From Phascolomyces articulosus (taxonomy: Eukaryota; Mucoromycota; Mucoromycetes; Mucorales; Lichtheimiaceae), in NCBI GenBank assembly GCA_025677815.1, contig JAIXMP010000003.1, positions 248,001 to 312,000 of the forward strand: a stretch of 64,000 nucleotides of DNA, given 5' to 3'. A program made the position numbers and the translations under genes. Positions 1 through 12,333 of the stretch are shown piece by piece. The stretch's first letter is position 1, and the number at the start of each line of letters is the position of its first letter. The notes beneath the pieces were generated by a model. That model saw only the letters and a program-made list of their open reading frames with translations. It ran no database searches and had not been told where the DNA came from.

Positions 1-93
1 AAAAAGAAAAAAGAAAATGGGTGAAATCAGTTGTCTTTTATATCTTTTTTTCTTAAGTGACTGTTTTAATTTTTTATTTCTATTGCCGCGCAG

Positions 94-186
94 GCGATAG
101 ATTTTATATATAAAAAACAGGGTGCAGGGACAGAACTTAAAGAGGATGACAATTTGAAAGAAACGATGAATGGTAAAGAAGTATAA
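94..186 (+). CDS. Possible 3'-terminal exon of a gene starting outside the window
   Basis: A pyrimidine-rich tract ends in a good 3' splice site (GCCGCGCAG), followed by 31 open codons (AIDFIYKKQGAGTELKED and on) ending in TAA at 184-186. The lysine- and glutamate-rich composition contrasts with the AT-rich noise around it. The upstream exons would lie before position 1. The product is not recognised and the phase is assumed to be 0. It could also be chance, because the piece is short. Confidence 0.3.
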   Translation, partial: AIDFIYKKQGAGTELKEDDNLKETMNGKEV

Positions 187-1255
187 AATGGTTCCTTTGG
201 TGGTCTTGCATAAATTTTAATTCTTTCTTAGTCTGAGCCAAATGTGTTTCACATCCAGCTCCGATGGAAGCACAAGCCTTTAACCCCTTATTTATTCTTG
301 GTACGCTTGAAAATGATATAGTAATTACCTATTATAGGTACAAAGGGATGAATACCGTTTGATGGAACTTCATTATGTTATAGGAAGAAGTTATTGGAAA
401 ATGATTATTGGTGAGAAAAAGAGTAAATAGTATCTTGAACGACTGATACAGCAACACGAGTAAACTTTTTTTTATAATATTATATTTTACGTGTTATTTT
501 TATTATCAATAATGTTATACGTGTTATTATTAACGATCAACCATTAAAGGTTTATTTTTATTATGATATTCTGTTTGTAACACATGATCACATACACATT
601 CTTTCCAATACATATTTTGTATAGAATCTTTTTACTCTCACAACACCGAAAACCACCAAAACCAAAAAAGCCGTGATCATCTCGTCGTCGTCATAATGTT
701 TATTATTCTCATTATTATCATTCTTGTTATAGTTACCGTCAGATTCCTGGATCAAATATATTTTGTGTAAGCTCTTGTTTACTTCATGATTAATTAAAAA
801 ATCTGACAAGATGAAGGATGATGCTGATAGCAACTTCCATCCTTGTTATTCAGCATGATCAATGAATGGAGATACAAAATAAAGGACAAGCTCTTTGATG
901 TTCTTGGAGTATTCGGAACAATTTTGATTTACTCTCGTTCTATTTCAATACCACAGATTTTCAAGGGTTCAGGCTAAGGTAATGTACAAACGCTTTCAGT
1001 TCTTTTTTATATGTTAGCTAATTCTTTTAGCCGATATTTTAGATAGATCGGTGAACAAAAAAAAAACACTGCGTAATTCGTCTCTGATTCTTTCGCTTTA
1101 TGATTCATATAATTGGCACTTGATCTAAGAGCTCTATTACCCAACTATAGAATATTGAAACAAAAATACAGAAATAAAAAGGCTTGATATTTTCTTCATG
1201 CATTTTATATTCTTCTTTGTGCTTTTAGTAAGGAGTTTATGAACAATAATAATTC

Positions 1256-1394
1256 ACTCAATAACCACTGTAACCCGCGGGTCAGCCTGGTCACATCAAG
1301 TCAGCATATTTCGAGCAAGTGGGTGGACTGGTCCAACTCGTAGCTCGGGCCGACTGCCCAGATTGCGAACCCTATAACCAAGTATACTCAATAA
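1256..1394. mobile_element. Small non-autonomous transposon-like insertion (hAT-like)
   Basis: A GC-rich block of about 121 bp sits in very AT-rich DNA and is flanked by the direct repeat ACTCAATAA at 1256-1264 and 1386-1394. Inside it, read on the minus strand from 1374, is TAGGGTTCGCAATC, which resembles the TAGGG-type ends of hAT elements; next to the left end is the 10-bp palindrome ACCCGCGGGT. A TAGGGTGGCAAATCGG stretch in an intron at 29151 matches the same end at 18 of 25 positions. No transposase is visible. The true termini are uncertain because the outermost bases do not form clean inverted repeats. Confidence 0.45.
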
Positions 1395-3055
1395 ATAATA
1401 AAGGACTATAAAATTCAAAATATCGTTGCAGAAATCGAAGGGTTTGGGAGCACTATAACCACACTGTATAAAACAGTTTTATCATTATCTATCGTTCAAA
1501 AAAAATGCTCTGAATAATTAATAAAAATCGTGTATTCAGTAACAAAAATAGTAACCAACTGGTTATGTAAAGCATCATACCTAGTTAGGACAATCCTCAC
1601 TATTCGTTGTTATTGTCATCGCCAGAACAGTAATGCAATCATCGTTCTCTTTGTCGATAATAAGGCGGTGTTAGAGTATCTGACACCAATTATATTAAAG
1701 CTGGAAAAACAAGTCTAAAAGTGATCCTTATCCTTCCGTTCAAATATATGTAAAGGATAGCTAGACAAACCATTCATTTTTGTCTCAAATGTGCAATAAA
1801 GCAAACAAAATCAAGCTATGGTAGAGGTTAATAATGTTTTTTAAAAAAGACTTATGATTACATTCGTAATAATATATTACATGCCTAATAACAACTTACT
1901 GATTAAAACCGTTAAAAGATTTATATCATAGTGATTTATCATTACAGTAGTACATGTAACATAATCAAAACTCGTTTTTAACTAATTACTACATCAAGTT
2001 GATTACTTTGATTAGAGTATGTCAACAATCGACGCATGTCTATTGGTTTCCCCTTTTCTTATCTTACGTATACTCTTTGAATTATTCGTAATATACTAAA
2101 GTGCAGCCAAACGAGTCTCTCGTGCTCCATCTCTCATGTTATTCTCTTATATATCATTGTAAAATATATATTCGCATCAATATTCCTTTCCACGTTGAAC
2201 CACAATAATCACTGATTTTTAATAATATGCTGTTTGTGGTCAGAATATCAACAAACCAAACATTCGTAAAGGTTTTCTTTTTCTTTTCTTTGTCTTTGGC
2301 TCTCTAATAGTCTGCTTCGGTAAGATATGATATGAAAGTATTACAAAAGAAAGTGGGATATTATAATGGTTGTAAATAAAGTGAAGAAAGTTATATTTTA
2401 CTGACAAGAAAAGAATATATTATGATCAAGAGAGCGTCCATAGGTTAGCTTTAAAAGAGCATGCCTGTTTCGACAGAATGCGTTGTTGGTATTGGCGACC
2501 GTCTGTAATAGTAAGTTTTGTTTTTCTCATTTCCAATTGAATAAAAGTTAAGAATAGGTGGTATCTTTTACAGTTTAGTATAAGTGACATTCATCTGTTC
2601 ATCTTTAGTGGCTTCCTTACGGTATGTGTATTTATATTTGGACAACAATTTATTAATGATTTTTTGGTAAAACAACTCCAGGCATGTAATATAGGCCTAT
2701 ATGGATTATTATTAATTTTATCACCAGTCTTCTCCACGAAAAATTAATAAAAAAACTTTTTTTCATTATTAAATAAACTGTTTATCCTCTCTCTTAACAC
2801 TTTTATCCCATATTCAAAAGAGCTTCCTTTATATTCATCTATTATCTTTTCTTTACTTGAAAAGAAGAAATTTACAATACGCCATTTGTCCACCTTTTGC
2901 GACTAATGTGTCATTCTGAACAGCGGCCCAAGATTTTCGCCAAGCTGACGATATCGAAAAAGACGATTAGCAGTATATCAGAACTGTTTGATATTTAACA
3001 TTAGGTTTTGCAAGAAACCGATACCTTATACAACGAGAGAAAAAAGATAACCGAC

Positions 3056-3068
3056 TTATATATATAAC
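3056..3068 (+). promoter_or_regulatory. TATA-like box upstream of the EST1/SMG6-like gene
   Basis: CTTATATATATAA lies about 85 bases before the ATG at 3145, a plausible core-promoter distance for a short 5' leader. In AT-rich DNA the match is only suggestive. Confidence 0.3.
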
Positions 3069-3144
3069 AACAGATCCTCTGTCATTTGACACACAAACTT
3101 ACAACTTGCATTTTTTTATTATCAAGTCGTTATAAACCAATTAA

Positions 3145-6100
3145 ATGAGCAGGCCATCTCGACGTTATAGCAATAAGCAACAACAACAACAGCTTCGAAA
3201 TGAAGGTCGAAAACTCTTTGACCCATTCTCTGACAATCCTATTGAATTCAACAAGAGTCGTCGCTCATACTTAAACCGAGGAGAAGGAATTCAACAGCAG
3301 CAACAGCAACATCAACAACAACAACAATCAAAGAGAGGTAACGAGAATGGTATTGATGATGACGATTATGTAAGACGAGATACACCAACTGCGGCAGGTC
3401 GAAAGCTATGGGATGGGGATGGTAATAAATTAAATAAGAAAAAACAACCACAGGCAACAAGACGTGTGGTTATAAAACCAGAACAAACTCCTATTATAGA
3501 AGAAAGAAATAATCTGCAACAATCTCAACAAGAATCACAACAACAAAAGCAACAGAGGCAGCCATTAAAGCTTCAACAACAGCAACAGCAACAACCCAAG
3601 GTAGTTGATCAACATAAACGAAAAATCAAATTGATGTTTGCAGATCTTCAACAAATTGAATCCAAAATCGCTACTCTTTGGACAGAAGCCAATAATGAAC
3701 TTGTGTTCTTTAGCAACAATGTAGATGAAATGGCCATCAGCACGGATCGTCGACAACAACAACGATCAGAGCGACATATTGATCGTCAATTAACTGTGAA
3801 TGATTTACAAAAGGCTAAAGATGTTTGGAATACAAAAATGGATCTTCACATTGATCTAGCAAACAAATATCTCGACATTATTCAATTCGATTATGCGTTT
3901 TCAGAAAAAAAGAGTCTTGAAAATTTGTGTTGGAAGCGTGCTATTTATTCTTTAGTGGAACAATTCCGTCAAGCCCTTAAACTTCGAAACAAAACAGTGT
4001 TGGATGATGATGGAGAAGAGGAGAATGAAGAAGAAGAAAAGGAAGAGGATATTGATATTGAAGTACCTGTGATATCCGAAACAGGCATGACTATGGTAGC
4101 CTTGTCATCGAGCGATGAAGACGATAGTGACAACGACGATCAATATAACAAAAAGCGTGTCATCCACAAATCCGAAGAAACAGCCATGCTCAAGCAATGT
4201 TTTAACAAGTTCTTAGATTTGGCGGATGATTTTTATCGACGTTCTATGGTTGCACTGCACACTATGGATGAGTCGGAAGCAGCAGCTCGACATGAAAACC
4301 AACCATTAGATGCTTCGACACAGGATCATCTTCAGGAATGGCGTCGCACGCGTCGTTTAAAATGGTACAAAAGCGTGCCTAATCGTGGTGATTTAGCCCG
4401 GTATAGATGGGCCTGTTGTTCCGAGAATCGGCAAATGGCTTTTGATGAGGCGTGGAGATGGTATGCAGTGGGTGCTTGGTTGATGCCTGCGACTGGAAAG
4501 CTATATTTCCATCTTTCCCTCCTTATGGGTAGTGCAACTGGCAAGGACAATATGTTACACGATATGCATCGATTCTATTTCAGCACTCGAAGTCTCATGG
4601 TACGTCGTAATGGATTTTTGAATGCACGCGAAGGAATGATTGTTCTTTTTGAAAGCAATCGTCGGTGGGTGGATAAGTATCTCAAGTCCGTACAAGCAAC
4701 ACGTGCGAATGCTAAGCACATGAAACGTGGTAAACAACAACAATCACTCACACAACAGACGGACGAATTGATAACATCGCCGCAAGACGCAGTTGCTGGT
4801 CTCTTTGTACGACTTCATGGAATGATGTTTACCAAGATTGGAATGGACCAATTTGCTCAAGTCAAACGACGATTCTTTGAAGCTTTGTTTCCATTAAAAG
4901 CAGAACACCATGAAGAAGAAGTGGATGATGCTAAATATCAAACTAATGGTCATGATGTCAAGAATGGATTATTCAGAGATGGTGCTCTATCTGGGCAACA
5001 GATGTTTTGGTTTGAAACTATCGTCATTTGTCTCTCGTCATTATATAATTATGAATATTCAGCATCAAAACTAAATCGTCTCATGATTCTCCATGGGAAA
5101 CGGTTATTTGCACCGAGAAATGATGGTGAAATGACGTTACCTGTACAACCGCCACCAGCATCGGCAGATTATCAAGCACTATTAGACGAGTTCAAGGAAA
5201 GTCTTTTATTTGCTTATGATTTGGATTTGATGTATCAAATTGCTACAGAGATATTTCGGCGTTATATCAATTCTGCACTATCTCCCCCGACAGCACCCAG
5301 ATTACCTATATTACCTCGTTCTCCACTTTCCCTCGAACAAAACCAGGTGTTTATGTTTGAACCTCGAAACCCATCTCTTGCCAGTAGATCGACTACGTGG
5401 GAACCTAAAGAGGATTATGATGGCGAAGCATGGATGATTTATATTGAAATTTTACTTCATTGGATGGTAGTCAATTGTATTTGTATGCGGTCCCCACAAG
5501 GAAAGAGTTTATGGGAATTGGTTATTGGCAACATATCAACAATACCAAAAGGAACCAATGGGACACCAGCAACAAACAAAACCAAGGACAACAATGATGA
5601 TTCCAAAGTCAATCCTGCGTTTTGGGTTCTTTTGCTTCAGTTTTTAAGCAAACTATTACATTCCCTACCTGACGATACCAAGTACGAGCTCGTCAATCGA
5701 CATTTATTAGATGATGATGACAATGATGGCGACCATAATGATGGTATGAGTGAAGCCGCATATGCCAAGTTAGTAAGCAAGGTATTGGGACAAAAACCTG
5801 AATTACCTGAAGAAGATCATATGCGTGGTCTTGGATGGGTCGATGATGTGACAGGTCGTCTATTGAAGATGAATTTAAATCATCAGAGCAAATCTGCTGT
5901 ATCAAACGATCAAGCGATGCAACGTAAAATCAAAGTGCTGGATTATGCGTTTGCTTTGATTAAGGTATGATGAAATGCAACTTTTATTTTCTTTCTCGTT
6001 TATCTTTCAATTTTTTTCTCATTAATTACTAATATTAAACTCGATTATATATATAGCAAATGCACCATGTGTTGTATTATGATCCAGTGTTGGAAATCTT

Positions 6101-7014
6101 CACAAGCAAGTTGATTGATGAACAAGATAGGATAAACATGACAAAAGAAGGTGCAACCTCGGATCTATCACCTTCCGCGGAGAACGGTGACACCGATGAA
6201 GATCAAGAGGATGAAAGCCTTAGCACAACTTTGCAAGCTATGGATGATGCAGTGCTTTTCTCAAATGAAAATGATTCAGTGGATGAAGATGGTGACGATG
6301 ATATGTTGACCCAGTTGAAGAAACGGCGCGAGTTACTACAAACTATGTTAACGACAACACCCACTAGAGAAAATCGTTCCGGATACCGTCGAGCACCTGC
6401 ACGTTTGAAAGAACGTGAAGCCAGACTAAACCGTTTGCGCGAGCGTGTTATCCCTGGAAAGACGACTATTATCTTGGATACCAATTGTTTTATTGGCCAT
6501 TTTGATCATGTGAAACGATTAATTAAGAGCGGTAAATGGTCCATTGTCCTCCCCCTTGTTGGTAAATGCTCTTCATTTTTTTGTTGTTGTTTGCTTATTT
6601 AATGCTATATGTATTAACTTGATGATAAAAAATCAAATGATAGTGATAACTGAATTGGATGGTTTGCGTGGTAATACACCTCCATTGGGATCAATTGCTG
6701 GTGAAGCATTGAAGTTTATTGAAGCAACATTGGCTACCAAGCAACGAGCAGGCACATCATTGAGAATCCAAACGTCGCACAACAATTTCATGCACGATAT
6801 TGCTATCCGTTCAGAACAGTTTATGTTTGGTGAAACAGACAAGAATTTGGACGATTTGGTACTTTCAGCATGTTTATGGTGGGCCAAAGAAAACGATGAT
6901 TCCAATGCACGTGTTTGCTTGGTTACTGGAGACAGAAATTTAAGTGTCAAAGCACGCGCTCGAGACATTGATGTCATGTCTGTTTCAGCGATCATGCAGC
7001 TGACACCAAGATAA
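3145..7014 (+). CDS. EST1/SMG6-like protein with C-terminal PIN endonuclease domain
   Basis: Three exons, 3145-5964, 6057-6561 and 6644-7014, join in phase to give about 1231 aa. The first 160 residues are glutamine-rich and low complexity. Residues about 170-560 carry the helical 14-3-3/TPR-like region and EST1-type segment (PNRGDLARYRW, then DEAWRWYAVGAWLMPATGKLYFHL split over helices). After an acidic linker comes a PIN domain at about 1075-1228, with ILDTNCFIGH, VITELDGLRGN, LDDLVLSA and VTGDRNLSVKA supplying the acidic metal-binding residues. In animals SMG6 cleaves mRNA near premature stop codons during nonsense-mediated decay; EST1 proteins also act at telomeres. With all acidic positions present, endonuclease activity is likely. 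Which of the two roles it plays here is not shown by the sequence. Confidence 0.85.
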
Positions 7015-7356
7015 ATAACAACAAACCCCCCATATCACGATATCAGATAGCTTTTTCTTCTCTATATACCACATGTCAAGTACATGTAATTCATCAGATT
7101 TTTTTAATTAATTAATTCTAAAAAAAAAGGTTTACAGAAAGATAAAACTTTGTATTGATATGAAGGAAAAAAAAAAAGAAAAGAAATATATGCGGCAAAT
7201 ATTTATACTATCAGGATATAGATGAATGATTTGACTATTATATCAAATGCTTATTGTACGATGTGTGCTGGGATGGGAAAAATGAAGAAAGGAATAGTAC
7301 ACTAATCTTTTCTAATGCAAAAGAGATTCTAAATATGACGAGAGAAAGAGAATAAT
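7015..7356. other. Convergent intergenic spacer
   Basis: This holds the 3' ends of two convergent genes, the PIN protein and the trehalase. It is A/T-rich with poly(A) tracts likely serving as 3' processing signals; nothing else is seen. Confidence 0.6.
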
Positions 7357-10002
7357 TTATAAGGAAGAAGTGGAAATGGTTGAATTTGGAAGAGGTGATT
7401 CAGGTGGTTCTTGGGTTAAGGTGTCAGTAAATTGAAGTGATGGTGGAACTTCAGTAACAGGTGTATTGACAGTTGAAGAAGATGTATGAGTAAACGTAGT
7501 AATAGCAGCCATAATTTGACCATTCTTGGTAATCTTTTTGGCAGCTGCCACAGATGACTTGCGACGACGACGATGCGCATCCTTGTTTTGTCGTTCAATA
7601 GCTTTTTCAAAGAATAAATCCGGATCGGTGATCATACCCAACGCACGACGCATTTGAGTATTAAGTAATTTAAGGCCAAGTTGGTAGGATGAGTTCATCC
7701 AGCCAAAACCTTCGCGGGTTACATATTTGAAATCGGTACCAACATTGCCATATTCAACTTGAACTTGATGAGTCATACTCACAACATCATATTTTTCAGG
7801 CACCACACCATTGAAATCCACAAAAGATTTGGTAATACTAAAAGAAAAATACATTGTTAATAATCTTATACAAAATGATGCTTCTCTTTCTATTCCACTT
7901 GAATCAACTTACGTGTAAAGCCATCGATAAGCCAAACGACGGGCAATTTCAGGCATATCATAGTTTTCAAATCCACGCCAAGCCATGATCTGATGAGGTG
8001 CCCAACCGAAAGGGAAATCCCATTGTCGGTTTGGTCGATCCAACGAAATCATACCTCGGGACTCTTCTGTACCAGATACCAATCCACCCAGTTCTTCAAA
8101 CTTGTGTAGTGACAATTTAGTCATGCGCTGTGCTTGCTCCATACTAGCACATTCAGCCCACATGGCCCAAAATGCCGTTACAGAATCGTAGGCACTTTGT
8201 TGCTCCAATACAGTATCATAATCGTAATAAAGACCTTTTTCTTCATTCCAAAGATAAGTGTCAATACGTTCACGTCGTACCTTGGCACGTTGTGTCCAAT
8301 CCGTAGCTGATTGCCGTTCCCCCTGATCATCCACAAAGTCGTCATCAAAGATATCACGAATTGCATCTGCCAAATCAGTTTCATACTTGTACAAAAGAGC
8401 GTTCAAGTCAATTGTTGCCAAATTTGCACATCGTTTTTCAAAGCGATAAGTAGTATCATGACCAGACTCACGTACTGCACGATCATGCAAGAAATACTCG
8501 TCAAGTTCAGGTTCGACAACAGTACCGTCATTGTAAGCGTGCATATATTCCAAAATCGTCATATTGGCGCGTTGTGCATAAGGTTGAATGACATGATCAA
8601 AATGAGATGCTTCCGTTTCTGGTGGAATACCTTTTCCGGCTGGTCTAAATCTGGATAAACCTGTCTTGGGATCTAATCGTGGCTCGGCTACCCATACGGT
8701 ATTGTACTCTTGAATAGCAGCACACAATGACTCTCGGAGCCACTCTTTGTTTTCTTCTGTTTGTGGCAATTTTTCATATACACGAAGCGCCATATCGGTC
8801 AAGAAGGGGGGTTGAGAGCGTGATAAATAATAGGATCGGTTGGCGTTCAAGATTTTACCGTAGTGTTTGATTTGATAGGCAAAATTATCAACCATGGCTT
8901 GTGCTAAATCAATGCGATCATCGGCCAATAAACCCAAAGCAATAAAATAAGAGTCCCAGCCGTACATTTCGTTGAATCGACCACCAGGCACCACAAAAGG
9001 AACACTCTTTAAACCATGCTCGGTCCGTTTCATTGCAAGTGCTAAAATGCCAGGACGTTCGTTGATGCTTTGAACAAATTCGGGAGTTAATTCCAGCGGA
9101 AGTCGTACAACTTCTAATTTAAGATGCTTGCGATGGTTGGCCACTTGTTGATAATATTCGAAAGCGTCGTTGTCATCGTGCGGAATGTAGATACGAGGAT
9201 TGATATTGTTGGAACGGTTTTTAGGATCGTTACAAATAATTTCCATGGCTTCAGCATCCATACGTCGTGTGAGACCATCCCAAAAATGATTACGAATCAT
9301 TCGTGATAATCTATCAACAGGGTTTTCGTTTAATCTAGCTTCGTCAAGCACAATATGTTTACGACCAAAATCTTTGGCGATAGCAAGTTCTTGTAACAAG
9401 TTGGATAAAACATAGGTGCCTCGGATATCAATCGTGCGATAACCACCGGAATCTGCGGTACCGACGGTAAAAGTTTTAGGTCCAAGATCGTTGACTGTAA
9501 TTTGAAAATCACCATCGGTATCTTCTTGTTCAACTAATACTTGAAGTGTTTCTTTGACATCAAGTAAAAACTTTTGTGCCTTGTTCTTATCATCTGTTTA
9601 TTTATTTTTATATAAAAATCAAATAATCATAAGCCCATTTTCATTTTATGTCAGTAAACTATTTCTTCTTTTGGATTGAAAAAGCAGAAAATAGTTTTTT
9701 TTTTGTTTATTATTTACCATGAGATGCTCGTCGTTTACGGAAAGCATCTGTAGTATTATGTCTGTCCTATTATTATGTAAACATAACTACCACTGTCAGG
9801 ATTTCTTCTTTTATATCTTTGTTGTTACGATGATTGGTTTCTCACGGGGGATAGGAAAAGGAGAGAGAGAGAGAGGCCTTACTTGGAATGTTTTGATACG
9901 ACTAATTGCAGTTCCTGAGTTAAAACCACTTGTGTAATATGTGCTTGCAGGAGCATGTACATCTACTTCTTGATCAGTTGTTGCGTGGATAGTTGAATGC
10001 AT
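7357..10002 (-). CDS. NTH1: Neutral (cytosolic, cAMP-regulated) trehalase, GH37
   Basis: This hydrolyses cytosolic trehalose to glucose. Four exons on the minus strand, 10002-9883, 9766-9718, 9593-7913 and 7837-7357, give 776 aa, slightly longer than typical. The 49-nt second exon encodes RKRRASH (serine near residue 55), a textbook PKA site, as expected for a neutral trehalase activated by cAMP signalling. Residues 81-92, DTDGDFQITVND, form the EF-hand-like calcium loop. GH37 signatures follow: PGGRFNEMYGWDSYF at about 259-273 and QWDFPFGWAP near 580-590. The C-terminus carries an extra S/T/P-rich tail after the catalytic domain. No signal peptide is present. The exon 2 acceptor was chosen because it alone keeps the frame and produces the PKA motif; closer AG sites break the frame. 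Confidence 0.93.
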
Positions 10003-10481
10003 TTTTGAAATAAAGGAAATATAGGGAAAAAAAGGGTATAATAAAGAAGTGTAATTAAGTAAAAAAAAAAAAAAAAAGTTGAGAAAATAAAGAAAAAAAT
10101 ATCACTTTTTATAAAAATTAACAAATTTTGTAAACGCGTGGTGCGTCTGACGATTCAAATGAACTCAGGTCATTCATATAATTGGGTCTGCTTTTGATTT
10201 GTTCATCTTTCTATTCCTTTTTTAGTTTGGTATCCTCCCCCCAAACAGCTTTCTTTCTCCTTGTTCTTCTCCTCCAATAGTAAAAACCCCCAAAATGTAG
10301 CATTCAGGGACAACAAACAAGAGTTTTATTTTTATATAATGAATTATTATTACAACACATACCAAACCAATCAAACCAATAATGCGGGTATATGAAAAAG
10401 AAGGAAAATAAAATACAAAGAAATACATATTAAAATAATTGAATGTGAATGAATTATATCATGAAGTATATAGAATTGTTA
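10003..10481. other. Spacer between trehalase start and orphan coiled-coil gene end
   Basis: This must contain the trehalase promoter (both genes are on the minus strand) and the 3' region of the upstream gene. It is AT-rich with an A-run near 10060. No further gene is seen. Confidence 0.5.
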
Positions 10482-12333
10482 TTACAAATAAGCAGTACGA
10501 GATGTTGGATTCCAGGAGTAAAAATTATCACCAGAAAACTCTTGTTGGATTGGTGGGATTGTGTTCCGCGGAAGCGTTATATTTGTTGTTGCTCCTCTAT
10601 TACCACTGCTACTTGTTGTACTATTACTATGGCGTAGTACTGGAACTGAGTGCACACTTGTATCGGATGATTTTCGACTACGTCTTCTGAACAACTGTTG
10701 CTGTGTTGGTGGAGGTCCTGGCTGATATCCATGGTAATAATAAAAATGAGGTGGCCGATTTTCCATCAATTGTTGCTGCTGTTGTTGTCGATAAACAGCT
10801 GACCATGGACGAATGTGATCTATTGGTAATGAATGGTAGTAGTAATATCCTGCTGCTGCGGCAGCAGCGGCAGCAGCTGAATGGGAATGATGATGACGGT
10901 TATGACGATGATGAAAAGGATGATGACGCTGTTGCATATAATATCTCCTTCGCTGTTGAGTCATCTCTCCCCGAAATTCATTCTGTTCTTCTTCTTCATC
11001 TTCTTCATCATCATCTTCTTCCTCGGAAACATACCCTGAACTTTTATTGTCATTATCTTCATTAGAATAATAACTATAATTATCATCCTCATCATGCCCT
11101 TCCTCCTCGTTGTAATATGTTTCAGGTACACGATAGTGTCGCCACGTTGCATGATTCTGATTGGTTAACTGTCGATCTGCTTCATTTTCAATATCGGATG
11201 TTTCACTTGGCTCGTCACAAAACGCTTCATCAATGATGGGCTGTGGTTGTGGTTGTGTTTGCTGCGATTGTTGTTGTTGCTTTTCATTTTGTTGTTGGTA
11301 AGCTATTATTTGTAACTGTTCTAACTGTGAACGAGTTTCATGTAATTTTTTAAGTATCCTTTCTTCACGTATACGATGTACTTTTTCTCGTTGAGCCCAT
11401 GCCTCCTGTTCTTGTCGGTATGACCTCAGTTTGTCATACAATACACTGATTTCGGAATGGCTCCTTTGGCGATGCCGAAGTTCTATTTTATAATTATTTT
11501 TTTTAATATACATTCCGCCCAAAACATATATTTTATATCATTTTTTAGATCCTTAGTTTACCTGGTTGAGGTACTGGTGCAGGTGGAGGTGGTGGCGGCA
11601 CTAATAATTCATATGAAGTGCTTGCGCGTGACAATGGCTCATCATCTCGTGGATACCCAGCTGTCTGGTCCTCTTCATCCAAAGTTTTATCAGCCCAAGG
11701 ATTATTTGAATTTATTAGCATTTGCTCTGTTAGTGGCACGGCCATTTTAGGCGTAGGCATAATAAGTGTTGGTGATGAAGAACGTGCTGGAGGAGCATGT
11801 TTATGGTGAAGAGGGTCATCATAAATAGTAACACCAACTCTAGCTTGTTTACGATGGTGATGATGCTGATGCTGAAAAAGTTGATGCCTTGGTAATGGTG
11901 GTGGTGGAGGAGGTGGAGGGGGCGGAGCTAGTTGTGGTTGCTGTTCTTCTTGCGGTTGTAATGATGTTGAAGATGATGAGGATAACTTTGGTACAATGGT
12001 TCTTGAAGAAGAAAAAGGATTATTTGTTGTCGGAGAGTATGAATGAAATGAAGCCCTTCGCGGTCCCACTGAGGGCCGTTGTTGCTGCCGTTGTCGTTTT
12101 TGAGATGAAGATGAGTCAGAAGGCAACACAAGATCCGGACTGGAAGCGTTAGAAATACGTGGATAACCAACCATATCCAATAGATCTGTAGGTGACTTTG
12201 CTCGAGATTTTATACCAGGTACGAATTCGCGCGAAAGAATTGCGTCCATTTGATGTCTGGACGATATTTGTTTAGTAGAAGATGACTCCTGACGTAACCT
12301 GCCTTTATTTTTAAAAAGCTTTGGAAAAGGCAT
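10482..12333 (-). CDS. Orphan low-complexity coiled-coil protein
   Basis: Two exons, 12333-11562 and 11482-10482, join at phase 1 and give 590 aa. I do not recognise the family. The N-terminus is basic (MPFPKLFKNKGRLRQ), followed by a serine-rich region with SPTDLLDMVGYPRIS. There is a polyproline tract near 140-150, a histidine run, and a second proline run at about 245-255. Residues about 258-330 form a charged coiled coil (VLYDKLRSYRQEQEAWAQRE) running into a glutamine stretch. Then come an acidic DDDEEDEEEEQ segment, histidine- and alanine-rich runs, and a short aromatic tail. There is no signal peptide or membrane segment. Polyproline with a coiled coil suggests a scaffold, perhaps for cytoskeleton or polarity, but that is inference only. 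Splice consensus, phase match and a long open frame make the gene itself credible. Confidence 0.7.

Larger units (their letters stand above)
187..3144. other. AT-rich intergenic DNA, no convincing gene
   Basis: No exon chain with coding character was found. Short open frames at 588-833 (-) and 1530-1718 (+) have no recognisable domain or splice partners. The only clear structure is the GC-rich direct-repeat-flanked insertion at 1256-1394, listed separately. Confidence 0.6.

Noticed and set aside
588..833. 81-codon minus-strand open frame
   Set aside because: Low-complexity N/D/V content, no domain, no splice partners; chance frame in AT-rich DNA.
1530..1718. 62-codon plus frame with a phrase like LFVDNKAVLEYL, faintly similar to retroelement RNase H
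   Set aside because: Too short, starts without context and has no further reverse transcriptase motifs on either side.
2461..2511. Small ATG frame beginning MPVSTECVVGIGDR
   Set aside because: Only 15 codons, and I found no in-phase splice continuation.
10703..11065. 120-codon plus frame opposite the orphan coiled-coil gene
   Set aside because: Antisense shadow of CAG/GAT-rich coding repeats.
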